Made by a program: the position numbers and the translations under genes. This document shows positions 1-7,881 of a stretch of 64,000 nucleotides of DNA, one piece after another. The stretch is from positions 1-64,000 of the forward strand of contig JAZQBE010000052.1 of the NCBI GenBank assembly GCA_045545575.1, written 5' to 3'. The first letter of the stretch is position 1, and each line of letters opens with the position of its first letter. The notes under the pieces were generated by a model, which searched no databases, was not told the origin of the DNA, and saw only the letters and a list, made by a program, of their open reading frames with translations. Source of the stretch: Shuttleworthia sp045545575 (lineage in GTDB: Bacteria > Bacillota > Clostridia > Lachnospirales > Lachnospiraceae).

Positions 1-83
1 TCCGAAACACTGATCTCATCTGCCAGTAACCGTTCAACTATCTTTACTTTTTCTGCCGGGTCAATCGTGCTTTTTCTGGACAT
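1..83 (-). CDS. IS transposase N-terminus (partial, cut by window edge)
   Basis: The minus strand opens at an ATG at 81-83 and stays open to the window edge, giving about 27 residues beginning MSRKSTIDPAEKVKIVERLL. This basic, helix-forming start resembles the helix-turn-helix N-terminus of IS3-family transposase OrfA proteins. Only the N-terminus is visible, so the exact IS family and intactness cannot be judged. It is transcribed away from the neighbouring esterase gene. The start is supported by position just inside the inverted repeat at 90-131. Confidence 0.55.
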   Translation of the reverse strand, partial: MSRKSTIDPAEKVKIVERLLADEISVS

Positions 84-89
84 AGAAAT

Positions 90-131
90 ACCCCCAAGTA
101 GGTTTTATATTTCAGTGTCCTACTTGGGGGT
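90..131. repeat. 13-bp perfect inverted repeat upstream of the IS transposase
   Basis: ACCCCCAAGTAGG (90-102) is repeated exactly as its reverse complement CCTACTTGGGGGT (119-131) around a 16-nt spacer. It lies in the leader of the transposase fragment and probably close to the IS terminus. It could be an IS end with internal dyad, a transposase-binding site or an mRNA hairpin limiting transposase expression; the element's outer boundary was not defined. Confidence 0.6.
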
Positions 132-160
132 AGCATATCACTTTTGATTCCGGTTTTTTT

Positions 161-169
161 TGTTATATT
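161..169 (+). promoter_or_regulatory. possible extended -10 promoter for the esterase gene
   Basis: TGT-TATATT (TGn followed by a -10-like hexamer at 164-169) lies about 110 nt upstream of the esterase start. There is no convincing -35 at normal spacing; TTGATT at 144-149 is only 14 nt away. It is the best promoter candidate in this gap. Confidence 0.35.
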
Positions 170-192
170 GGATGGGAGATGAACAAAGACGG

Positions 193-240
193 CCTGCCGG
201 GTTTTTGCGAAGGTCAGACCGGACGGACCGCGGCAGGTTT
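193..240 (+). promoter_or_regulatory. leader hairpin upstream of the esterase (possible attenuator)
   Basis: CCTGCCG (193-199) pairs with CGGCAGG (231-237) across a 31-nt loop and is followed by a TTTTATT run. It sits in the putative 5' untranslated region of the esterase gene and has the shape of a weak intrinsic terminator, so it may attenuate read-through. Confidence 0.35.
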
Positions 241-278
241 TATTGCCTTCACACACTGCATTAAGAACGGAGGAGAAT

Positions 279-1925
279 ATGCTTCAGCTGGCAATGGTTT
301 TTGGCGATCACATGGTGCTTCAGCGCGATAAAAGGATCGCGGTCTGGGGAACGGCCGCGCCGGACTGCACGGTCTGCGTGTCACTTCAGGGACAGACGGC
401 ACAGGCGGCTGCCGATGCGGACGGCGCATGGCGGGCGGAGTGCGGACCGTTTTCCGTATCCTTCGGCGAAGAGCTTTGCGTGACCGAAACGGCATCGGAC
501 GGCACCGTCACGGATGAAAAGACGTTCACGGATGTCCTCGTCGGCGATGTCTGGCTGGCCGGCGGACAGTCCAATATGGAATATCCGATGTATTATGACC
601 GCGGGCTGAAGGCTGAAAAAACCGTCTGCGAAAATCCGGCGATCCATTTCTTCGATTACCCGGAGGTGTCCTATGTCGGGCAGCTCGACGCGGCGGACTA
701 CCGGAAAAACTACGGCTTCTGGCGTCCCTGTGACGCGGAGAATCTTCCGCGGTACAGCGCGGTGGCTTATTACTTTGCCAAAGACATTCAGGCTTCCGAA
801 AACATCCCCATCGGCATTCTCGCCGTGAACTGGGGCGGTACGTCGGCATCGTGCTGGATTCCCCGGGACGTGATCGCCGAAAACGGCGGACAGTACCGGC
901 TGGATGAGTATGACGCGATGCTCGCGGCCACAGACCTTGCGGCCTATGACGAAGCCTTTATGAAAGCGCCGAACAACTTCAGAACAGAGCTGATCGTCAC
1001 GGATCCCATCTCGGATCTGATCATGTTCGGCTGCTCGCCGGAAGAGCTTCAGGCGGCCTTTGCGAAGATGCTTGCGGAAATGGGTGTGGATCCGTCCATC
1101 CTCGAGAGCGGGGAGGATCCTTTCGCCGGGATGCGCCCGGTGCTCGGCCCGAAGCACGAGTGGCGGCCTTACGGCCTCTATGAATCCATGCTTCTTCCGG
1201 TGGTCCCCTACGGGATCAAAGGATTTCTCTGGTACCAGGGGTGCTCGGACTCCGATACGGAGGAGCAGGCAAAAGCCTATTACACGCTGTTTCCGGCGCT
1301 GATCGCCCACTGGAGAAAGCTGTGGAACGATGACGAGCTGCCGTTCCTGTTTGTCCAGCTGGCCGGCTTCGGCTCCTGGATGGCGGCGAAGGGAACCTGG
1401 TATCCCATCACCCGCGACGCCCAGCAGCAGACCGCGCTGACCGTCGCGAACACGGGCATGGCCGTCATCACGGATGCCGGCATGGAGCTGGATATCCATC
1501 CGAAGGTGAAGCGACCGGCGGGGCACCGGCTGGCTCTTCTGGCGGAGAACCTGGTATACGGGCACAAGGATGTGCTGTGCGAAGCGCCGACCCTCGTCAA
1601 AGCCGAGGTGGAAGACGGAAAACTGACGCTGACCTTCGACAATGCCGGTGACGGCCTGTGCTTCAAGTCGGATCTGCCGATGGGCGATCACGTGCCGGCG
1701 GACCGTTTTTGCGGTCTTCAGGTATTTCAGAACGGCGAAGAACTTCCGGCGGCGGATCTTACCGCATCGGCACAGGGCAATACGGTGACGCTGACCGGCA
1801 GCGCCATCCGCGGCGGCGTGCCGACGAAAGCGGCCGTGGCAAAGACCGGCTGGTATCTGGTGAACCTGTACAACAGCGCCGATCTTCCGGCCCGTCCGGC
1901 CGCCGTCGAATGCAAAGACGTCTGA
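279..1925 (+). CDS. sialate O-acetylesterase (SGNH/SASA family)
   Basis: A 548-residue protein predicted to remove O-acetyl groups from sialic acids or related acetylated sugars. The nucleophile motif GGQSNME is seen at about residues 96-102 (Ser98), and the C-terminal Asp-x-His block is the DIHPKVK segment near residue 405. An N-terminal beta-rich region precedes the catalytic domain, as in the family. Start chosen at ATG 279 because AACGGAGGAG lies just upstream; an in-frame ATG at 243 has no such site. No signal peptide is visible, suggesting a cytoplasmic enzyme acting on imported sugars. It is followed by a terminator. Substrate specificity is inferred from the family only. Confidence 0.88.
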   Translation: MLQLAMVFGDHMVLQRDKRIAVWGTAAPDCTVCVSLQGQTAQAAADADGAWRAECGPFSVSFGEELCVTETASDGTVTDEKTFTDVLVGDVWLAGGQSNMEYPMYYDRGLKAEKTVCENPAIHFFDYPEVSYVGQLDAADYRKNYGFWRPCDAENLPRYSAVAYYFAKDIQASENIPIGILAVNWGGTSASCWIPRDVIAENGGQYRLDEYDAMLAATDLAAYDEAFMKAPNNFRTELIVTDPISDLIMFGCSPEELQAAFAKMLAEMGVDPSILESGEDPFAGMRPVLGPKHEWRPYGLYESMLLPVVPYGIKGFLWYQGCSDSDTEEQAKAYYTLFPALIAHWRKLWNDDELPFLFVQLAGFGSWMAAKGTWYPITRDAQQQTALTVANTGMAVITDAGMELDIHPKVKRPAGHRLALLAENLVYGHKDVLCEAPTLVKAEVEDGKLTLTFDNAGDGLCFKSDLPMGDHVPADRFCGLQVFQNGEELPAADLTASAQGNTVTLTGSAIRGGVPTKAAVAKTGWYLVNLYNSADLPARPAAVECKDV

Positions 1926-1937
1926 ATCTGATGACAG

Positions 1938-1981
1938 AGGGACTGCAGCCGCAGTGCGGCCGCGGTCCCTTTCGGTTTTTC
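1938..1981 (+). terminator. intrinsic terminator after the esterase
   Basis: A GC-rich stem of about 15 bp (1938-1952 with 1956-1970, AGGGAC...GTCCCT outer arms, one wobble and one mismatch) is followed by TTCGGTTTTT. It ends the esterase transcript. Confidence 0.8.
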
Positions 1982-2015
1982 AGAGAACATTCTGTTCGCT
2001 GACCTCGCTGTTTTG

Positions 2016-2024
2016 TGGTATACT
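2016..2024 (+). promoter_or_regulatory. extended -10 promoter (TGG-TATACT)
   Basis: TATACT (2019-2024) is preceded directly by TGG (2016-2018), giving an extended -10; the -35 (TTCGCT, 1995-2000) is poor. It lies 47 nt before the cytidylate-kinase-like gene and just after the preceding terminator, so it is well placed to drive that gene and possibly the downstream cluster. Confidence 0.65.
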
Positions 2025-2070
2025 TACACCAGCATCTGGGGTTTGGCAGCGGGAAGGAATCGTAAACAGT

Positions 2071-2643
2071 ATGATTATCACCATTGATCGGCAGGCCGGG
2101 TGCCACGGCACGGAAATGGCACAGCGCGTAGCGGATTATTACGGCATTCCGCTGGTGCGGGAAAAAGAACTTCGAAGCAAGGCGGAGGAAGCGGGGGTTT
2201 TTGACAGCGTCGCCAGCTTTTTTGAGGAGCGCCCCGTCGACAGTCTGCTGTATTCCGTCGCGATTCACGGCGGGTTTCCGAAAAACCAGCGCGAAGCGGC
2301 CGAGCAGATGCGCGCGCTCCTGCGCGGGCAGTCCTTCGTCATGGTCGGACGCTGCGGGAACTATCTGTTTGAAAAAGAGCCGGACAGCGTATCCGTTTTC
2401 ATTCATGCCCGGCATCTGGACCGGGTCAATTCCATCATGCGCAAAGAAGAGCTGACAGAAAAACTCGCGCGTGAAAAGGTCAAAAAAATCGAAGAGCGCC
2501 GAGCTGAGTTCTACCGGCATCACACCGGCCGGATCTGGGGAATGGCGGAAGATTACGATCTGTCCGTAAACGCCAGTATCTTCGGAATAGAAGCAACCGC
2601 GAAACTGATTACGGCATTTGTGGATGCCTGTCACCTGAAATAG
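2071..2643 (+). CDS. cytidylate-kinase-like protein
   Basis: A 190-residue protein of the cytidylate kinase-like family common in Clostridia. It opens MIITIDRQAGCHGTEMAQRV, matching the family N-terminus in which a P-loop-like segment follows a short beta strand, but the canonical GxxGxGK/GG loop is degenerate (QAGCHGTE). VMVGRCGNYLF and the charged helix around EKLAREKVKKIEERR (nucleotide-monophosphate kinase lid-like region) are also family features. Start taken at ATG 2071 with GGGAAGG upstream; an upstream in-frame ATG at 1954 would run back through the terminator. The real substrate is unknown for this family. Confidence 0.8.
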   Translation: MIITIDRQAGCHGTEMAQRVADYYGIPLVREKELRSKAEEAGVFDSVASFFEERPVDSLLYSVAIHGGFPKNQREAAEQMRALLRGQSFVMVGRCGNYLFEKEPDSVSVFIHARHLDRVNSIMRKEELTEKLAREKVKKIEERRAEFYRHHTGRIWGMAEDYDLSVNASIFGIEATAKLITAFVDACHLK

Positions 2644-2671
2644 TTTTCTGTTACAGAACAGGAGAACCGTG

Positions 2672-4012
2672 ATGACGGGACGTATTGTTGCAACGCTGCT
2701 GGGGCAGATTGAAGGGGAGGAAACGCTTTCGTATGCCGTTTTCCGCGGGATTCCCTACGCGAAGCCGCCGGTCGGCGATCTTCGTTTCCGCGCGCCGCAG
2801 CCCGTCGAGCCGTGGAAAGGCGTCCGGCCGGCGAAGGTGTTTTCCGCCCGCAGCTTTCAGAACCCGAAATCCGTCGGATTCTATCAAAAGGAATTCTATT
2901 CCAATCCGGACTTTCTGCCCGCGGTCAGTGAAGACAGTCTGTATCTGAACATCTGGACGCCGCTGAAAAAGAGTGCGGACGAGGCCGGATATCCGGTGGC
3001 ATTCTGGATTCACGGCGGCGGTTTTATGGGCGGATTCGGCAGCGAGCTGGAATTTGACGGAGCGGAATTCGTCCGCCGGGGCGTGATCCTCGTCACCGTC
3101 AACTACCGTCTGGGTCCCCTGGGCTTTCTGGCGGTTCCGGAGCTGGCACAGGAGGATCCGCACCAAAGCACCGGCAACTACGGCATCTTAGACCAGATCG
3201 CCGCGCTGTCCTGGGTCCGGGACAACATCGCGTCCTTCGGCGGCAATCCGGACAACATCACGATCTTCGGACAGAGCGCCGGGGCCATGAGCGTGCAGAC
3301 CATCGTAAACTCGCCGCTGGCAAAGGGCATGTTTGCCCGCGCCATCCTTCAGAGCGGCGGCGGATACAACAACGGTCTCGGAACCGCACTGTCCCTGGAC
3401 GCAGCCTGTGCGCGCGGCCGGCTGATGATGAAGCTGCTGCGTGCGAAAACGGCGGACGACCTGCGCAGAGCAGATCCGAACGCGTTTCTGAAACGCATGC
3501 TTCCGCTGGTCCTGCAGGCAAAGGGCCTGCCCTTCGCGCCGGTGATCGACGGGTGGGTTCTGACCGAATCGACGGATGAGAGCCTCCGGCGCGGGCGGAT
3601 TGCCGACGTGCCCTATCTGCTCGGATCCAACAGCGAGGATATCGGCGTGAAAAAAGGCACCACGGGCCGGGACGGCGGAAGGCTTTACCGCGGCTGCATC
3701 GACTGGGCGGCCCTGCGGGAAGCGCGTTCGGACAAGCCCTGCTATCTGTACTATTTCCGGCGGCGGATGCCCGGAGATAAAGCCGGCGCGTTTCATTCCG
3801 CGGAACTCTGGTACGTGTTCGGCACCCTCGCGCGCTGCTGGCGGCCTGCCGAGGACTGGGATTTTGAGATCTCCAACTGGATGCTGAACGCCTGGACGAA
3901 CTTCATGAAGTACGGGGACCCGAACGGCGCGCCGGGCAGTACGGATCCGCAGGCGGCGGACGCATGGCGGCCGTACCGGAGCACGGATCCTTATATTCAG
4001 GACATCGGATAA
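2672..4012 (+). CDS. type-B carboxylesterase
   Basis: A 446-residue alpha/beta hydrolase of the carboxylesterase type B family, hydrolysing carboxylic esters of unknown identity. Visible features are the N-terminal GIPYAKPPVGDLRF signature, the oxyanion-hole HGGGF, the nucleophile elbow FGQSAGA (Ser202) and a candidate catalytic His in GAFHSAEL. The family is usually about 500 residues, so this is a compact member, with the region between nucleophile and His shortened. A GTG at 2669 abuts the ATG at 2672; both fit the AGGAG at 2661-2665. The stop overlaps the next start by one base (TAATG), indicating translational coupling to the GH2 gene. Confidence 0.85.
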   Translation: MTGRIVATLLGQIEGEETLSYAVFRGIPYAKPPVGDLRFRAPQPVEPWKGVRPAKVFSARSFQNPKSVGFYQKEFYSNPDFLPAVSEDSLYLNIWTPLKKSADEAGYPVAFWIHGGGFMGGFGSELEFDGAEFVRRGVILVTVNYRLGPLGFLAVPELAQEDPHQSTGNYGILDQIAALSWVRDNIASFGGNPDNITIFGQSAGAMSVQTIVNSPLAKGMFARAILQSGGGYNNGLGTALSLDAACARGRLMMKLLRAKTADDLRRADPNAFLKRMLPLVLQAKGLPFAPVIDGWVLTESTDESLRRGRIADVPYLLGSNSEDIGVKKGTTGRDGGRLYRGCIDWAALREARSDKPCYLYYFRRRMPGDKAGAFHSAELWYVFGTLARCWRPAEDWDFEISNWMLNAWTNFMKYGDPNGAPGSTDPQAADAWRPYRSTDPYIQDIG

Positions 4013-5724
4013 TGAGAATACTGCATAAAAACTACCCCAGGCCGCAGATGGTGCGGCCTGTGTTTTATTTGCTGGACGGAGCGTGGACGCTGAACGGACA
4101 GCCGGTCTGCGTACCGTTTCCGCCCCAGTCTGAAGCCTCCGGTTTTTTGGGCGCCGTCGGGGAAACGCTGGTCTACGAGCGGACGTTTACCCTTTCGGAA
4201 ACGCGGCAGTCCGCCTGGGACGCGCCGGACGGCCTGCCGGAAGATGCGCCGGAAAAACGGCGGTGGCTGCTGCATTTCGGCGCCGTAGACGAGACCTGCA
4301 CCGTCTTTGTCAACGGCCGGCCGGCCGGCACGCACGAGGGCGGGTATCTGCCGTTTACGCTGGACGTAACCGACGCGCTGGTTCCGGACGAAGAGAACCG
4401 GATCCGCGTGGAGGCAAAGGATACCCTTTCCGGGCTTTATCCTTACGGCAAACAGCGCAAAAAGCGGGGCGGCATGTGGTACACACCCGTCAGCGGCATC
4501 TGGAAGAGTGTCTGGATCGAAGGGGTGCCGGAAGACGGCATCGAGGAAATCCGGATCTGTCCGTCGGCGGAATCCGCGCGTCTTTCGGTATCGACGCGGC
4601 AGAACAAAGGCTGCGGCGGAACGGTCGTTCTGCTCGATGAAGACGGCCGTGAAACGGAAGAGTCCTTCGCCCTGACGGACGGGGAAGCACTGCTGACCCC
4701 GAAAACGCGCCGCCTGTGGACAACGTCGGATCCGTACCTCTACCGGATCCGCATCCGGACCGCTTCCGATGCCGTCGACTCCTATTTCGCGCTGCGCACC
4801 GTGGAGATCCGGCCGGATGCGGAAGGCGTGCGGCGCCTGTGCCTGAACGGGACGCCCCTTTTCCTGCACGGAGTCCTCGATCAGGGCTATTTCCCGGAAG
4901 GGATCTATACGCCGCGGGACCCGGACGCCTACGAAAAGGATATCCTGCGGATGAAGGACCTGGGCTTCAATTGTCTGCGCAAGCACATCAAAGTCGAGCC
5001 GGAGCGCTTTTATTACGACTGCGACCGTCTGGGCATGCTCGTGGCGCAGGATATGGTCAACAACGGCGGCTATCACTACATCCGCGAGACGGTGCTGCCG
5101 ACCGTCGGCTGGAAGAAAAAGCGCGACACGCTTCCCGCGCTGACGCCGTTTGAAAAGCGCCGCCGCGCCGTATTTGAGACGCAGGCAAAGGAAACGATCC
5201 GCCTGCTGTATTCCCATCCCTGCGTGATCCTGTACACGATCTTCAACGAAGGCTGGGGGCAGTTCGAAAGCGACCGGCTCTACACGGAATGCAGGGCACT
5301 CGATCCGACGCGGATCTACGACAGCACGTCCGGATGGTTCGCCCAGCACGAATCCGACGTGGTAAGCGAGCACATCTATTTCCGCAACGAGGTTCTTCCC
5401 CGGGCGGACCGGCCGGTGTTCCTCTCGGAATGCGGCGGATACGGGTATCCTGTGGAAGGGCACCTGTGGAATCCCAAGGGCAGCTACGGATACGGGGATA
5501 TGATGCACAGCCCGGCGGAGCTGACCGACAAATTCGCCCTCCTGATCCGCGAAATGGTGCTGCCGTCGATTGTGAACGGCCTGTGCGGCTGCATCTACAC
5601 CCAGCTGTCCGACGTGGAAGACGAAATCAACGGACTGTACACCTATGACCGGAGCTTCTGCAAAGCCGATCCCGAACGGATGCGGGCGCTGGCGGAAGAA
5701 ATCCACAGTGCGATGCAAGAATGA
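4012..5724 (+). CDS. glycoside hydrolase family 2 (beta-galactosidase/beta-glucuronidase type)
   Basis: A 570-residue GH2 retaining glycosidase. The order is an N-terminal jelly-roll sugar-binding domain (HFGAVDETCTVFVNG, EGGYLPF), an immunoglobulin-like domain and a TIM barrel. The acid/base is Glu413 in IFNEGWGQ and the nucleophile is Glu473 in LSECGGYG. The RKHIKVEPERFYYDCDRLG segment is the usual barrel core. At 570 residues it lacks the extra C-terminal domains of LacZ and is closer to the short beta-glucuronidase-like class. The start overlaps the preceding stop by one base and the stop overlaps the region of the next gene's start, so it belongs to a sugar-catabolic operon. Substrate cannot be fixed. 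Confidence 0.88.
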   Translation: MRILHKNYPRPQMVRPVFYLLDGAWTLNGQPVCVPFPPQSEASGFLGAVGETLVYERTFTLSETRQSAWDAPDGLPEDAPEKRRWLLHFGAVDETCTVFVNGRPAGTHEGGYLPFTLDVTDALVPDEENRIRVEAKDTLSGLYPYGKQRKKRGGMWYTPVSGIWKSVWIEGVPEDGIEEIRICPSAESARLSVSTRQNKGCGGTVVLLDEDGRETEESFALTDGEALLTPKTRRLWTTSDPYLYRIRIRTASDAVDSYFALRTVEIRPDAEGVRRLCLNGTPLFLHGVLDQGYFPEGIYTPRDPDAYEKDILRMKDLGFNCLRKHIKVEPERFYYDCDRLGMLVAQDMVNNGGYHYIRETVLPTVGWKKKRDTLPALTPFEKRRRAVFETQAKETIRLLYSHPCVILYTIFNEGWGQFESDRLYTECRALDPTRIYDSTSGWFAQHESDVVSEHIYFRNEVLPRADRPVFLSECGGYGYPVEGHLWNPKGSYGYGDMMHSPAELTDKFALLIREMVLPSIVNGLCGCIYTQLSDVEDEINGLYTYDRSFCKADPERMRALAEEIHSAMQE

Positions 5725-5735
5725 AAGGAAATGCC

Positions 5736-7634
5736 ATGTTTACGATGCAAAGCCGCATTCGCGACATCTATGCCCATCCCCTCGGCCACGACATGCTCGA
5801 CCGGATTCTGTACGCCGCCGGCGTGCCCCGCGCGGTCCTGAAGAACCCGGTCGTCGGAAGCCTGCGGCTGTCCGGACTTGCGGCGATCGCGCAGAAGAAG
5901 ATGGACACGTCGTTTTTCCAGTCCTTTATCGATCTTCTGAACATGCACAACGAACCGGAACCCTCCGCGGACGGCCCGGTGACACACGCGTGGTGGAAAG
6001 AGGCGGTATTTTATCAGATCTATCCGCGCAGCTTCTGCGACAGCGACGGGGACGGAATCGGCGATCTGCGGGGCATTCTGTCCCGCCTCGATTATCTGAA
6101 GGCGCTGGGGGTGGACGCGCTGTGGCTGTCGCCGATCTATGATTCGCCGAACGACGACAACGGCTATGACATCCGCGATTACGACCGGATCATGGAAGAA
6201 TTCGGCACGATGGAGGATTTTGAAGAACTGCTGGCCGCGGTTCACGCGCGTGGAATGCGGCTGATCATGGATCTGGTGGTCAACCACACCTCCGACGAGC
6301 ACCCCTGGTTCAAAGAAGGGCTTTCGGATCCCGGGTCCAAATACCGGAACTATTATTTCTTCCGGGATCCGGACCGGACCAACAACTGGACGTCCTTCTT
6401 CTCGGGACCGGCGTGGAACACCTATGAAAAAGAGGGCGTCAGTGCGCTGCATCTGTTTTCAAAAAAGCAGATGGACCTGAACTGGGAGAATCCCGACGTG
6501 CGAAACGACGTCATCGCCATGGTCAACCGCTGGCTTGACCGCGGCGTGGACGGCTTCCGGATGGACGTCATCAACTATATTTCCAAGGTGCCGGGCCTGC
6601 CGGACGGGAGCGAGGGAATCGGGGAACTGATCGGCTTTCGCGGCATTGAACACTATTTCTACGGGCCGAAGCTGCACACGTATCTAAAAGAAATCCACGA
6701 CCGGGCTTTCGCGCCGCATCAGGCGTTTTCCGTGGGAGAGTGCCCGGGCATCGGTTTACGGACCGGCCGGTTTCTGACTGCCGAAGAGCGCGGGGAACTC
6801 GACATGATCTTTTCCTTCGACCACCTCGACGTACCCGGTCACGTGCGCTATGACGATTACGCCTATGACCTGCGCTATTACCGCGACTACATCACGGACT
6901 GGATGGAGAATTACGGCAGCGGCTGCTGGATGTCGCTGTTCTACAACAATCACGACAATCCCCGCATGGCATCGAAGATCCGGCCCGACGGCACACAGAT
7001 CCGTGCCGTGCAGAAACTGCTCCTCGTGATGCAGATGACGTTAAAGGGCACGCCGTTTCTGTTTCAGGGCGACGAGATGGGGCTGACCAACTATGCCTTT
7101 TCTTCGATGGACGAGATCACGGACGTCGAGGCCCACGGCTATCACCGCGAACTGATCGGCCGCGGGAAGACCCCGGAGGAGGCCTTCCGCGTCATCCTTT
7201 CCGGCACGCGGGAACACGCGCGCGTCCCGCTGCCGTGGAACCGCGAAAGCATGCAGGAGAGCGTGCTGAAAATGTCAAGTGAAGAACGCGCCGAAAAGCA
7301 CATCACCGCTTTTCTTGATCAGGAGGAGAGCGAAGAGATCCGCGCGGCCTGCCGGAAGCTGATCGCGCTGCGGAAGGAGCATCCGGAATTTGTGTATGGC
7401 ACATTCCGGCGGCTGTACGGGCGCGGCTATCAGGGCGGCGGGTACGGCTTTGCCTATGAGCGCCGCGGCGAAGACGCGGTGTACCGCGTGGAGTGCAACC
7501 TGGGCGAAACGCCCATCCCGGCGTATCGCGGACCGGGGGGCGGCACCTGGCGCCTGGTCTACGGCACCGAGAAGAACAGAACGGCTGCAGAACTCGCTCC
7601 CTTTGAGGCGCGGATCTGGAAAAAAGAACGGTAA
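5736..7634 (+). CDS. GH13 alpha-glucosidase with N-terminal helical extension
   Basis: A 632-residue GH13 enzyme of the oligo-1,6-glucosidase/alpha-glucosidase type. The GH13 domain begins near residue 85 (AVFYQIYPRSFCDSDGDGIG) and shows the nucleophile Asp277 in GFRMD, acid/base Glu335 in SVGEC and the stabilising Asp407 in NNHDNPR. The QIYPRSF start and NNHDNPR end match family members cleaving short alpha-glucosides. About 75 residues before it (around DIYAHPLGHDMLDRIL) form an extra small helical domain not part of a standard GH13. ATGs at 5721, 5731 and 5736 are possible; 5736 has AAAGGA at the best distance. It follows the GH2 gene directly. Confidence 0.88.
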   Translation: MFTMQSRIRDIYAHPLGHDMLDRILYAAGVPRAVLKNPVVGSLRLSGLAAIAQKKMDTSFFQSFIDLLNMHNEPEPSADGPVTHAWWKEAVFYQIYPRSFCDSDGDGIGDLRGILSRLDYLKALGVDALWLSPIYDSPNDDNGYDIRDYDRIMEEFGTMEDFEELLAAVHARGMRLIMDLVVNHTSDEHPWFKEGLSDPGSKYRNYYFFRDPDRTNNWTSFFSGPAWNTYEKEGVSALHLFSKKQMDLNWENPDVRNDVIAMVNRWLDRGVDGFRMDVINYISKVPGLPDGSEGIGELIGFRGIEHYFYGPKLHTYLKEIHDRAFAPHQAFSVGECPGIGLRTGRFLTAEERGELDMIFSFDHLDVPGHVRYDDYAYDLRYYRDYITDWMENYGSGCWMSLFYNNHDNPRMASKIRPDGTQIRAVQKLLLVMQMTLKGTPFLFQGDEMGLTNYAFSSMDEITDVEAHGYHRELIGRGKTPEEAFRVILSGTREHARVPLPWNRESMQESVLKMSSEERAEKHITAFLDQEESEEIRAACRKLIALRKEHPEFVYGTFRRLYGRGYQGGGYGFAYERRGEDAVYRVECNLGETPIPAYRGPGGGTWRLVYGTEKNRTAAELAPFEARIWKKER

Positions 7635-7652
7635 TCCGCCGGCGTCAGCCGC

Positions 7653-7681
7653 TTGCATTCGTCTTCGGAATCTGGTAACAT
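7653..7681 (+). promoter_or_regulatory. tRNA-Gly promoter
   Basis: TTGCAT (7653-7658), a 17-bp spacer and TAACAT (7676-7681), with TGG just before the -10, lie 25 nt upstream of the tRNA. Both boxes and spacing fit a housekeeping promoter with extended -10. Confidence 0.7.
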
Positions 7682-7705
7682 ACCTTTGTTGCGATACTTG
7701 CATCC

Positions 7706-7776
7706 GCAGGGTTAGTACATCGGTAGTATATCAGCTTCCCAAGCTGAGGAGGCGGGTTCGATTCCCGTACCCTGCT
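7706..7776 (+). tRNA. tRNA-Gly (anticodon CCC)
   Basis: A 71-nt cloverleaf: acceptor GCAGGGT (7706-7712) pairs with ACCCTGC (7769-7775) with discriminator T7776; anticodon stem TCAGC/GCTGA encloses the loop TTCCCAA, giving anticodon CCC; the T arm contains GGTTCGATTCC. CCA is not encoded. The 3' 26 nt are part of the 30-bp attachment repeat, so the prophage end restores the tRNA sequence and it should remain functional. Confidence 0.96.
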
Positions 7777-7780
7777 GAAA
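7751..7780 (+). repeat. attL: 30-bp direct repeat within the tRNA-Gly 3' end
   Basis: This 30-bp segment (anticodon-arm 3' side through the T arm and acceptor stem plus GAAA) is identical to 38487-38516. Flanking bases differ on both sides of the two copies. It marks the left junction of the prophage and the tRNA gene used as attB. Confidence 0.95.
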
Positions 7781-7784
7781 TCAA

Positions 7785-7830
7785 AAAACCGCGATTCTAT
7801 GGGATTTCCCGTAGTTTCGCGGTTTTCTTT
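7785..7830. terminator. long bidirectional hairpin terminator supplied by the prophage
   Basis: Stem arms AAAACCGCGA (7785-7794) and TCGCGGTTTT (7817-7826) flank a second stem CTATGGGA/TCCCGTAG (7797-7804/7807-7814), making a nearly continuous hairpin with T-rich flanks on both strands. It can end tRNA-Gly transcription from the left and integrase transcription from the right. Confidence 0.85.
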
Positions 7831-7881
7831 TGTTTTGAGGTGTACAGGATTTCGGATAAATTGTCCAAGATTTGGGATTTT

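Noticed and set aside
44..256. 70-residue minus-strand frame near the left edge
   Set aside because: Overlaps the transposase start and inverted repeat in another frame, with no recognisable protein features.
1954..2070. N-terminal extension of the cytidylate-kinase-like protein
   Set aside because: Starts inside the upstream terminator and crosses the promoter.
3997..5718. 573-residue minus-strand open frame
   Set aside because: Exact antisense of the GH2 gene, which has complete catalytic motifs.
7635..7705. Possible additional small gene before tRNA-Gly
   Set aside because: No ribosome-binding site or protein-like frame; the segment is explained by the tRNA promoter.
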